Source: Siderastrea siderea (Eukaryota > Cnidaria > Anthozoa > Scleractinia > Rhizangiidae). Taken from it: a DNA stretch of 64,000 nt. Where the stretch lies: contig OZ034969.1 in assembly GCA_964030785.1 (NCBI GenBank), forward strand, positions 74,258,460-74,322,459, read 5' to 3'. The translations under genes and the position numbers were made by a program. This document shows positions 1 through 8,518 of this stretch, piece after piece (the first letter of the stretch is position 1; each line of letters opens with the position of its first letter). The notes under the pieces are model-generated. The model made no database searches, was not told the origin of the DNA, and saw only the letters and a list, made by a program, of their open reading frames with translations.

Positions 1-53
1 TGGCTACCTATGAGATGCCTTCTTCGTCGCCCTCCTGCCATCATACTGTGATG

Positions 54-155
54 TTACTTGCTTGCTTGGACCTCCTCCATTGGATCGCTTACAACATTAT
101 CTTCTGAGTTCACCATGACACTGTCCACAACATCGCGTGGAATGAAACAAAGATC
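54..155 (-). CDS. Candidate terminal coding exon, unidentified
   Basis: On the minus strand an AG at 157-156 is followed by 34 codons in one frame, ending in TAA at 56-54. The predicted peptide begins DLCFIPRDVVDS and ends MEEVQASK. It is acidic and hydrophilic with no membrane segment. I do not recognise a family. The exon reading rests only on the acceptor-like AG, the open frame and the protein-like composition. It lies downstream, on the same strand, of the decayed P2X7-like exons at 1699-1823 and 1092-1281, so it could belong to that transcription unit or to another gene entering from the right. It may equally be a chance open frame. I see no other gene in 156-333. Confidence 0.2.
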   Translation of the reverse strand, partial: DLCFIPRDVVDSVMVNSEDNVVSDPMEEVQASK

Positions 156-333
156 CTGATTTGAATGGAACACTCATCAAATGGATTTCGTTTGTAAAAC
201 CCAAGGAAATCTGGAATTACATTATTTTTTATTTTCCAACATGGCGTCTTTTCTTTGAGTCAATGGACCTCCCCCGGTGCCTGAATTGGACTTTGGACTT
301 TGAGCCCACGTTCCTCAGCGGTTTTTCCCCACC

Positions 334-478
334 CTGAGCCTGCGATCTATTTTTCCTACTGGTCAGTGGTTTCCCACCCTAGCCAGAGGGCACGTCATGT
401 CAGCGTCACGAAATGTCTTCTCTTTTCTTTATCTGAGCCAACGATCCCTTTTTCCCACTGGTCAGCGGTTTCCCACTC
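334..478. repeat. Imperfect direct repeat, two ~46 bp copies 99 bp apart
   Basis: Copies at about 334-379 and 433-478 share the blocks CTGAGCC, CGATC, TTTTTCC, CACTGGTCAG (ACTGGTCAG in copy 1) and GGTTTCCCAC. A third short echo (TTGGTCAGCGGTT) lies at 565-578 inside the promoter-like cluster. The copies are diverged. They look like remnants of an old local duplication next to the regulatory cluster, possibly part of an LTR-like or promoter sequence, but I see no element ends. Confidence 0.6.
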
Positions 479-482
479 CAAA

Positions 483-612
483 TCACGTGACCTCCGCATT
501 TCCGGTCACTTCCGGTTCCGGTGACGTCATTTCCGGTTGAGCCCGCATGCCCCTTAGCAACCAAATTGGTCAGCGGTTGCCTTTCCGGTTAGCAACAGTG
601 AGAACCAATCAG
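483..612. promoter_or_regulatory. Dense promoter-like cluster of ETS, CRE, E-box and CCAAT motifs
   Basis: Within 130 bp the sequence shows a palindromic E-box TCACGTGA (483-490), TTTCCGGT (499-506), ACTTCCGGT (508-516), TTCCGGT (516-522), a full CRE TGACGTCA (522-529), TTTCCGGT (530-537) and TTTCCGGT (582-589). It also has TTAGCAAC/GGTTGC half-sites resembling an RFX X-box (554-561, 575-580, 591-596) and CCAATCAG (605-612). In animals ETS, CRE, RFX and NF-Y sites cluster in CpG-rich, TATA-less, often bidirectional promoters. No confident gene starts on either side, so the target is unknown. The motifs are seen directly; promoter function is inferred. Confidence 0.5.
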
Positions 613-689
613 AAGCCAGCTAATTCCCCATATGGGCCCGACTTACTACTATCTTTTCTCATGAACACAATTTATGGGTGATTCATTTT

Positions 690-965
690 TGGACCAAAAT
701 ATGTAATTTTCCCTTCCCACTGGTCCCCTGGTTCCTCCCCTGCTCCCAGAGGTTTTTCTTTCTCTTTTCACAAACAAAATTCAACCACAAAGCAGCTCTC
801 AGTATGTCCACTGTCAGACCAAACATGTAATTTTCCCTACCCATCTTAAGAACAAGATGTGTAATTTTTCCTACTCATTTTCAGAACTGACAAAACATAA
901 CTGTCACCCCGAATCAATTACCATTTTCAGACCTGACTCTTAAGTCAACAACCATTTTCAGACCA
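690..965. repeat. Short diverged interspersed repeats
   Basis: Variants of ACCAAA..ATGTAATTTTCCC occur at about 692-713 and 818-837, with a looser copy (GTGTAATTTTTCCTAC) at 859-874. CATTTTCAGA recurs at about 876, 922 and 953. These are low-copy, diverged and not a regular tandem array. No coding frame is supported here. Confidence 0.4.
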
Positions 966-1023
966 AAATGAAAAACCATACCCATTTGGGTTGCACCAAT
1001 CTATACATGGAGTTTGTTCTCTG

Positions 1024-1045
1024 CCCCCAGCCCCCCCCTGCCCCC
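1024..1045 (-). other. G-quadruplex motif on minus strand
   Basis: C runs of 5, 8 and 5 are separated by two-base spacers (AG, TG). The 8-run can supply two G3 tracts, so the minus strand fits the G3+N1-7 pattern with four tracts. It lies just downstream, in minus-strand sense, of the decayed exon at 1092-1281. Confidence 0.6.
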
Positions 1046-1091
1046 TTCCAAAAAAAGGGCCCAAAGCAAAATTACATTAATATGTACGTAC

Positions 1092-1281
1092 TCCGGCCTT
1101 CATTTTCAAAATACTGATTATAATCTGTCTCAATGACAGCTGGATTCCTGCGAACAGAGGTAAATTTCTCTTCATCTGTCTCTAGGACATAGCAGGTGGT
1201 ATCTTATCGCCGGATTTGGGGATTGCACGACAGCAAAATATTTTCTCGCCCAGCTGGCATTGGTACACAGTTTAAATGCAC
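1092..1281 (-). pseudogene. P2X7 intracellular-domain-like exon 2, frameshifted
   Basis: This minus-strand segment starts after an acceptor-like TTTAG (AG at 1283-1282). It carries, in order but in alternating frames, WC at the splice junction, NCVPMPAGREN, then CCRAIPKSGDK, then TTCYVLETDEEKF, RNPAV and QYF. In the P2X7 C-terminal domain, which also occurs as stand-alone proteins in invertebrates, the order is a WC-CG-C cysteine motif, a CCR motif, then C-I-T....F and V.....Y segments. The order and spacing here match that pattern. At least three 1-base frame changes and an in-frame TAA near the first cysteines make it non-functional. A donor-like GTACGT follows at 1091-1086; otherwise the last frame ends at a stop at 1074-1072. 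Family assignment is from motif recall; decay is seen directly. Confidence 0.5.
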
Positions 1282-1698
1282 CTAAATTTTGAGCCCAAGA
1301 TTGTTTACGTGCAAAACAACAAACAAACACAGTCACTAGTAACACTTTGCGATGTAGACAGATACATTCAACGAGATTCAAATACATTCAACAAGAACTG
1401 TAACCTCTGTTTTCGGCTATGTTCAAAATTTGAGTTGGATTTCCTGCCGCTGTTGCTGCGAGTATGAAAACCGTACTCACACAGGAACTATAATGGCTAC
1501 ATGTATAAGAAGCTTTGCTTTACTCTAGTCAGTCTAGTTAGTAAGGCATAACAACAAACATCGATAAGTGTACAAAAGGGCTGCAAAGGACAACAAAAAT
1601 GTCTCAAATGAAGTGGTAACGCATTTATTAACAATTATACGGCGAACTTTTACACTGTAATGAATAAATAAGCTTAAACGCTCACCAGTAAACTTTAC

Positions 1699-1823
1699 CA
1701 ATTCGGTCGTGCCATTGCTGTCGGTCGAATATCATCTGAGATTTCGCAGTCCGATTCTGTGGCAATTAGCTCAAACTGGTATGGCTCTACGTTCAATGTC
1801 ACAGGTTTGAGCTCCTCGGCCAT
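1699..1823 (-). pseudogene. P2X7 intracellular-domain-like exon 1 (start exon)
   Basis: ATG at 1823-1821 in the context GAAAATGGCC opens 41 codons starting MAEELKPVTLNVEPYQFEL, followed by an acidic stretch (TESDCEISDD) and ending MARPN plus two bases. A donor GTAAAG begins at 1698. Splicing to the acceptor before 1281 joins TG to G and then TGC, giving Trp-Cys in phase. That is the pair expected at the start of the P2X7-type cysteine motif. Invertebrate stand-alone members often start with an acidic leader containing PY.FEP, similar to EPYQFEL here. This exon itself is intact, but the next one is frameshifted. The ~417 bp between the two (1282-1698) reads as an intron, with nothing else seen in it. 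A second possible donor, GTGAGC, lies at 1685-1680. Confidence 0.45.
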
Positions 1824-1935
1824 TTTCAACGCAAAGAAAACGGATGAAAACACAGAATTTTCCAAAAAATTACAACAATATACTCTTCAATACTCGCCTT
1901 TGAATCTTGAGCTATCTTTCCCTGCTCATCAACAG

Positions 1936-1943
1936 TGACGTCA
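1936..1943. promoter_or_regulatory. CRE palindrome upstream of the minus-strand start exon
   Basis: A perfect TGACGTCA lies about 113 bp upstream of the ATG at 1823, in a moderately CpG-containing stretch (1935-2010) with GCGCGCGG nearby at 1980-1987. It is a plausible core promoter site for the decayed gene. I see no other feature in 1824-2205. Confidence 0.35.
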
Positions 1944-2205
1944 CAGAATCAGAGGTCGTTTCCATTCCTTCCATTTAAGCGCGCGGTCATTTCAGAAACG
2001 ATTTCGTGAAACCTTCGGATATCTTCGTACTTTTGGCTTTATTACTCCTTTTAAGGTCTCAAGAAGGAAAATTTCGGTCCAGTTTGGCTTTATAATGATT
2101 TCTTTTTGTGTCAAGATGCGTTTAAACGGCTTAAGCGGAATTATCAAAATTTGGGTTTTTTTGACCTTTAAGCCCTCGATAGAAACTAAAATGTGAGTTA
2201 CTCAC

Positions 2206-2235
2206 CTTGAAATCGGTTAGTCTGTTTACAACCAT
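2206..2235 (-). CDS. Candidate initial coding microexon with consensus splice donor
   Basis: On the minus strand CAAGATGG, a good start context, opens 10 codons, MVVNRLTDFK, ending exactly at CAAG|GTGAGT (donor at 2205-2200). ATG, frame and a near-perfect donor coincide in phase 0. This is compatible with the first coding exon of a minus-strand gene whose later exons would lie below 2200. I could not identify a matching phase-0 acceptor before the exon at 1823, so the link to the P2X7-like exons is open. It could be chance. Confidence 0.25.
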
Positions 2236-2400
2236 CTTGAATCGAACAATTATCCACCATCAACTATCAACTTCTACCAAAGCAAATCGGGGTTGAGCCT
2301 CATTTATCGTAAGCGAAGTAGTCCAAAAGAATAGCGTAATAAACCATTTTTGCGTATGATAACCTGCAACTCTTGGCACATCCCTCAACGTAATTTGAAA

Positions 2401-2478
2401 ATGGCCGCCTCGCCGGTTAGAGAGCCATGCGACCGGGCCGCTTTCATGAGGTCATGTGATTTACAACGGCACGCTTGA
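2401..2478 (+). CDS. Short ORF in a CpG-rich patch, probably not a gene
   Basis: AAAATGGCCGCC at 2398-2409 resembles both a Kozak start and a YY1-type initiator. The frame runs 25 codons (MAASPVREPCDRAAF...) to TGA at 2476-2478. The surrounding 2395-2530 is richer in CpG than its neighbours and sits just before the satellite edge. It may be a promoter/5'UTR remnant on the plus strand. No downstream exon is possible inside the satellite, so coding function is unlikely. 2236-2400 shows nothing else. Confidence 0.15.
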   Translation: MAASPVREPCDRAAFMRSCDLQRHA

Positions 2479-2590
2479 AAATTGCAGGCGCGCGTTACCA
2501 GTGACCATGCACATGCACCGATTCTTTCCTGGAGTGTTTATCTCCGTGGAATCTCGTGTTGTTTATGTGCGCCATAAAGGAAAACATGGA

Positions 2591-5500
2591 AGCTGCTTTC
2601 TGGGACTAATTCAAGCCCTGAAAAAGTGTAGCATTTCTTAGTATCGCCAAATTCTAAAAAAAATAGCGCCAAATTGATTGTTTTTTGGTGCCCCAAGGGG
2701 ATCTGAGGTGCTTTTATGCTGGGGCCATTGCACCAATATGAGCACTTTTTCGAGAGACCCACCCCTTCGTTGCACCAATATGAGCACCTTTTGGAGGGAC
2801 CCACCCCACCCCTCTCAAAGCTGAGATTTCCACCTTATCGACAAAATCGCAGACTTTCTACAGAATAAACGTTTCTTTCTGATAGCTTCGAGGGATTTGC
2901 ATTTTTTGGGCCTCTTGGGAACATTTTTAGCGCACCTGAGCACGCGCAACACCTTTTTTAGCCTCTGGGTATGCCCCAAAATAAGGTTTTTCCCTTAGGA
3001 TCGCACATATCGCGCAATCTTTGTACTTTTCAACAAAAGGAATTTTTTTCTCATGGTCCCAAAGGGTTTGAATGCATTTTTGACCTTTGTGCATGCAGCT
3101 GAGACCGCCAATTAGCTTTTTGCTGCTTTTTGGGACTAATTCAAGCCCTGAAAAAGTGTAGCATTTCTTAGTATCGCCAAATTCTATAAAAATAGCACCA
3201 AATTGATTGTTTTTTGGTGTCCCAACGGGATCTGAGGTGCTTTAGTGCTGGGGCTGTTGCAACAAAATGAGCACTTTTTTGAAAGACCCACCCTACCCCT
3301 CTCAAAACTGAAGTTTTTACCTAGTGGACAAAATCGCAGAATTTCTACAGAATAAACATTTCTTTCTGATAGATTCAATGGATTTGCATTTTTTTTGGTG
3401 CCTCTTGGGAACATTTTTAGCGCACCTGAGCACTCGCAACACCTTTTTTAGCCTCTGGGCATGGCGCAAAATGGGGTTTTTTCCCTAAGGATCGCACATA
3501 TCGCGCATTCTTTGTACTTTTCAACAAAAGGGATTTTTCTGATGGTCCCAAAGGATTTGAACGGATTTTTGACATTCGTCATGCAGCTGAGACCGCCAAT
3601 TAGCTTTTTGCTAATTGAAAAAGTGTAGCATTTCTTAGTATCGCCAAATTCTAAAAAAATAGCGCCAAATTGATTGTTTTTTGGTGCCCCAACGGGATCT
3701 GAGGTGCTTTTTTGCTGGGGCCGTTGCACCAATATGAGCACTTTTTCGAGGGACCCATCTTAAACTTCTCAAAACTGAGATTTCCACCTTATCGACAAAA
3801 TCGCAGACTTTCTACAGAATAAACATTTCTTTCTGATAGCTTCAATGGATTTGCATTTTTTTGGGCCTCTTGGGAACATTCTTAGCGCCCCTGAGCACGC
3901 GCAACACCTTTTTTAGCTTCTGGGTATGCCCCAAAATGGTTTTTTTTTCTAAGGATCGCACATATCGCGCATTCTTTGTACTTTTCAACAAAAGGAATGC
4001 AGCTGAGACCGCCAAATACTTTTTGGCTGCTTTTTGGGACTAATTGAAGCCCTGAGAAAGTGTAGCAATTCTTAGTATCGCCAAATTGATTGTTTTTTGG
4101 TGCCCCAACGGGATCTGAGGTGTTTATATGCTGGGGCCGTTGCACCAAAATGAGCACTTTTTTGAGGTACCCACCCCACCCCTCTCAAAAATAAAATCGC
4201 AAACTTTCTACAGAATAAACATTTTTTCTGATAGCCACGAGGGATTTGCATTTTTTGGGCCTCTGGGGAGCATTTTTAGCGCACCTGAGCACGCGCAACA
4301 CCTTTTTTACAATCTGAGTATGACTCAAAATTGGTTTTTTTCCCTAAAGATCGCACATATCGCGCATACTTTGTACTTTTCAACAAAAGGAATTTTTTCT
4401 GATGGTCTTAAAGGGTTTGAATGCATTTTTGACCTTTGTGCATGCAGCTGAGACCGTCAATTAGCTTTTTCCTGCTTTTTGGGACTAATTCAAGCCCTAA
4501 AAAGTGTAGCATTTCTTAGTATGGCCAAATTCTATAAAAATAGCTCCAAATTGATTGTTTTTAGTGCCCCAACCTGATCTGTCGTGCCTTTATGCTAGGG
4601 CCGTTGCACCAAAATGAGCACTTTTTTGAGGGCCCCACCCCACCCCTCTTAAATATAAAACTTTTACCTTATCGACAAAATCGCAGACTTTCTACAGAAT
4701 AAACATTTTTTTCTGATAGCCCCGAGGGATTTGCATTTTGTTTTGGGACGCTAAGGAGCATTTTTAGCGCACCTGAGCACGTGCAACACCTTTCTTAGCC
4801 TCTGGGTATGCCCCAAAATGGTTTTTTTCTCTAAGAATCGCACATATCGCGCATTCTTTGTACTTTTTCAACAAAAGGAAATTTTTTCTGTTGGTCCCAA
4901 AGGGTTTGAACAAACTTTGGACTTTTGTGCATGGAGCTGAGAGCGCCAATTAGCTTTTTGCTGCTTTTTGGGACTAATTCAAGGCCTGAAAAAGTGTAGC
5001 ATCTCTTAGTATCGTTAAAAGTAGCGCCAAATTGATTGTTTTTTGGTGCCCCAACGGGATCTGAGGTGCTCTTACGTTGGGGCCGTTGCACCAAAATGAG
5101 CATTTTTGGGGGGACCCACCCCATCCTCTCAAAACTAAAATTTCCACCTTAACGACAAAATTGCAGATTTTCTACACAATAAACATTTTTTCTGATAGCT
5201 CTAAAGGGATTTGCCTTTTTTGGGGGCCTCTGGGGAGCATTTTTAGCGCACCTGAGTACGCACAACACCTTTTTTAGCCTTTGGGTATGCACCAACATTG
5301 GCTTTTTTCCCTAAGGATCGCACATAGCTCTCATTCTTTGCACTTTTCAACGAAAGGAATTTTTCTAATGGTCCCAAAGGGTTTGAATGCATTTTGGACC
5401 TTTGTGCATGCAGCTGAGAGCGCCAATTAGCTTTTTGCTGCTTTTTGGCGCTAATTCAAGCCCAGAAAAAGTGCAGCATTTCTTAGCATCGCCAAATTCT

Positions 5501-7184
5501 ATAAAAATAGCGCCAAATTGATTGTTTTTGGTGCCCTATCGGGATCTGAGGTGCTTTTACGCTGGGGCCGTTGCACCAAAATGACCACTTTTGTTGGGGA
5601 CCCACCCCAGCCCTCCCAAATCATCGACGAAATGGCAGACTTTCTACACAATACACATTTTTTTCTGATAGCCCCGAGGGATTTGCATTTTTTTGGCCTC
5701 TGGAGAGCATTTTTAGTGCACCTGAGCAGGTGCAACACCTTTTTTAGCCTCTGGGAATGCCCCAGATGGGGGTTTTTTCCCTAAGGATCGCACATATCGC
5801 GCTTTCTTTGTACTTTTCCACAAAAGGGATTTTCTTAAGATGGTTCCAAAGGGTTTAAATGCAATTTGGACCTTTGTGCATGCAGCTGAGAGCGCCAATT
5901 AGCTTTCTTAGCCTCTGGGATTGCCTAAAAATGTGTTTTTTTCCTAAAGATCGCACATACCGCGATTTCTTTGTAGTTTTGCACAAAATGAAATTTTTTT
6001 TGATAGTCCCAAAGGGTTTGAATGCATTTTGGACCTTTGTGCATGCAGCTCAGAGCGCCAATTAGCTTTTTTCTGCTTTTTGGGACCAATTCAAGCCTTG
6101 AAAAAGTGCAGCGTTTTTTAGTATCGCCAAATTCTATAAAAATAGGGGCAAATGGATTATTTTTTGGTGCTGCAACGGGATCTGAGGTGCTTTTATGCTG
6201 GGGTCGTTGCACCAAAATCAGCACTTTTTTGAGGGACCCACCCCACTCCTCTCAAAACTGAAATTTCCACCTTATCGACAAAATCGCAGACTTTCTACAC
6301 AAGAAACTTTTTTTTTCTGATTGCCCCCAGGGATTTGCATTTTTTGGGGCCTCTGGGAAGCATTTTAAGCGCACCTGAGCACGTGCAACACCTTCTTTAG
6401 CCTCTGGGAATGCCGCAAAATGGGGTTTTTTCCCTAACGATTGCACATATCGCGTTTCTTTGTACTTTTGCACGAAGGGAATTTTTTTCGGATGGTCTCA
6501 AATGGTTTCAATGCATTTTGGACCTTTGTGCATGAAGCTGAGAGCGCCAATTAGCTTTTTTAGCCTCTGGGAATACCTCAAAATGGGGTTATTTCCCTAA
6601 GGATCGCACATATCGCGATTATTTTTCTAGTTTTGTGGAAAAGAAATTTTTTTCTGATGGTCGCAAAGGGTTTGAATGCATTTTGGACCTTTGTGCATGC
6701 AGCTAAGAGCGCCAATTAGCTTTTTTAGCCTCTGGGAATGCCTCAAAATGGGCTTTTTTCCCAAAGGATCGCACTTATTGCGAATTTTTTTTTAGTTTTG
6801 CGCGAAAGGAATTTTTTTCTGATGGTCCCAAAGGGTTTCAATGCATTTTGGACCTTTGTGCATGCAGCGTAGAGCGGCAACTAGCTTTTTTCTGCTTTTT
6901 GGGACGAATTCTAGCCCTAAAAAAGTGCAGACGTTTTTAGTATCGCCAAATTCTATAAAAAAGCGCCAAATGGATTGTTTTTTGGTGCTGCAACGGGATC
7001 TGAGGTGCTTTTATGCCTGGGCTGTTGCACCAAAATCAGCACTTTTTTGAGGGACCCTACGCACCTCTCTAAAAACTGATATTTCCACCTTGTCGACAAA
7101 AACGCAGACTTTCTACACAATAAACTTTTTTTCTGATAGCCCGGAGGGATTTGCATTTTTTGGTGCCTCTGGGGAGCATTATTA
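2591..7184. repeat. Satellite domain I (left): diverged ~420-530 bp A-B-C units
   Basis: The array starts sharply at about 2591 with module A (GGGACTAATTCAAGCC). The landmark GGATCTGAGG recurs with ATCT at 2701, 3230, 3697, 4113, 5059, 5544, 6180 and 6998, plus a variant at 4577. This gives spacings of 529, 467, 416, 464, 482, 485, 636 and 818 bp. The shorter spacings come from internal deletions, and the last two from extra ~165 bp subunits. Copies differ from each other far more than in the right half. Left-type diagnostic bases include GCCCCAACGGGATCTGAGG, versus GCCGCAACGGGATCTGGGG further right. There are no genes; the open frames are repeat by-products. Confidence 0.95.
6399..6895. repeat. 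D-register subarray (163-165 bp subunits)
   Basis: AGCCTCTGGGAAT recurs at 6399, 6562 and 6727 (spacings 163 and 165). Each subunit contains the second part of module B plus all of module C and then restarts at AGCCTCTGGG instead of entering module A. The junction CAATTAGCTTTTTTAGCC joins the end of C to the T-tract inside B. It is therefore a different register of the parent unit from the one multiplied further right. Confidence 0.85.
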
Positions 7185-7233
7185 AAAAAAAAACGAACAA
7201 CAAACAAAAAACGAACAAAAAACGAACAACAAT
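7185..7233 (+). repeat. A-rich (AACGAACAAAA)-like tract at the LINE 5' junction
   Basis: Short units such as ACGAACAA and AACAAAAAACGAAC repeat between the satellite and the first endonuclease-like codons. The tract belongs to neither the satellite consensus nor an obvious coding frame. It may be filler added at the 5' junction of a truncated insertion, or a later microsatellite. Confidence 0.6.
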
Positions 7234-7240
7234 AGGACCG

Positions 7241-7801
7241 TCCAAGTAGATGTTAGTATAGTTCCACACGAGATCTGATCGCCGCGGAGGGGGGACTGGT
7301 ATCATCTATCATGAGTCGTTAGATGTAAAAAAGATTGACGCTGGTGTGCGCGATGTCGTACGAATTCTCTGAATGGTTAGCTAAATCTGGCAAGTATAGC
7401 ATTCGTATTGTAATTATCTACAGACCACCCTACTCTGAGCGCCATCCTGTTACCACAAATGAATTCTTCGCTGAATTCCCAAATTATCTTGAATCATTGC
7501 TGCTTTGCAAGGAACGATTACTAATCACCGGTGATTTTAATATCCACGTGGACGATTGTAGCAACCCAGACACTCGGAAATTCCTTGACCTCTTAAACTC
7601 TTTTGGTCTCCAACAACATGTCAAGCAACCAACACACCGTGACGGCCACACACCTGATCTATCTATTACACGGAAGTCGGAAGCACTTGTTGACGATGAG
7701 CCATCGGTCGACCTATTTATATCTGATCATGCAGCCGTATTCACTAGATTAAAACTGTCTCGACCAGGTCTCTCCGTAAAAACTACCACCTACAGGACCT
7801 A
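7241..7801 (+). pseudogene. LINE endonuclease (APE-type) C-terminal remnant
   Basis: Frame pieces read TRSDRRGGGTGIIYHESL (from 7268), then, after a +1 shift near 7340-7370, EFSEWLAKSGKYSIRIVIIYRPP, LLITGDFNIHVDD, THRDGHTPDL and FISDHAAV, with a stop at 7799-7801. The R..RGGG, GDFN and SDH motifs mark the exonuclease/endonuclease/phosphatase fold that nicks target DNA in LINEs. The His of SDH and the Asp/Asn of GDFN are still present. The N-terminal third is absent. There is at least one more frame change near 7268, and another at 7785-7795 before the linker. Confidence 0.85.
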
Positions 7802-8518
7802 GACAGCTTCCACAGTGATATTCAAGCCAGCTCACTGTGCGATAACAATCAGCTTCATACTGCTGAAGACTTGGACGCGTATGCACGTGAATACATTACC
7901 ACCTTATCAGCACTACTTGATCGACACGCGCCTCTTAAAACACGCAAAAGAGTAACAAGACCTGTCGTACCCTGGTACAATGAAACTATCGACAGTGCCA
8001 AACGAGAGCGTAAGAAAGCAGAGCGCAAATGGCGAAAGACCAAGGCCACAGATGATCTGCTTGACTTCAAGTCAAAGAGAAACCATGCGACCTACCTGAT
8101 GAATAAGGCTAGACGGGACTTCTACTCTGAGTTTATGGATGAAAACGGTGCTGATCAAAGGAAATTGTTTAGCGCTGCGAATAAGCTTCTGGGTATGAAA
8201 AAGGATGAACTGTTTGCTGAACACCTAGATAAAACCGTAGTAGCTAATGATATCGGCAGATATTTTGTTAGAAAAGTTGAGAGCATCCGTAGGGAAATTG
8301 AAGCGAAACCTATCAGTCAGTCTGAACGCGATCTCGTACCTCCCGACAAACCTGTGGTGAACAAAAACGCAAAACTGCGCTCTTTCCGGAAACTGAGTGA
8401 ACAAGAAATTTACGATCTGATTCAGAAGTCGGCCAAAAAGTCATGCGTGCTAGATCCTCTTCCAACCACTTTGGTATGTGACTCACTGAAGTTCTGCTTC
8501 CGGTCATCACTAAGCTAG
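7790..8518 (+). pseudogene. LINE ORF2 linker between endonuclease and RT
   Basis: The open frame reads QDLDSFHSDIQ, then AREYITTLSALLDRHAPLKTR, PWYNETIDSAKRERKKAERKWR, a basic helical stretch, and SFRKLSEQEIYDLIQKS before DPLPTTL. This is the usual segment upstream of the RT in CR1/L2 elements (HAPLK..., WY...I...K..RR..ER, ...KSCxLDP.PT). The frame is lost at about 8488, where the homology passes into the RT frame; the ORF itself stops at 8518. Confidence 0.8.

Noticed and set aside
300..524. ORF of 74 codons at the left end, plus strand
   Set aside because: It spans the diverged direct repeat and the ETS/CRE cluster; the composition follows the repeat and no family is recognisable.
1172..1387. 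71-codon minus-strand ORF overlapping the P2X7-like exon
   Set aside because: It is in a different frame from the recognisable motifs and runs through the predicted acceptor; treated as a shadow of the decayed exon.
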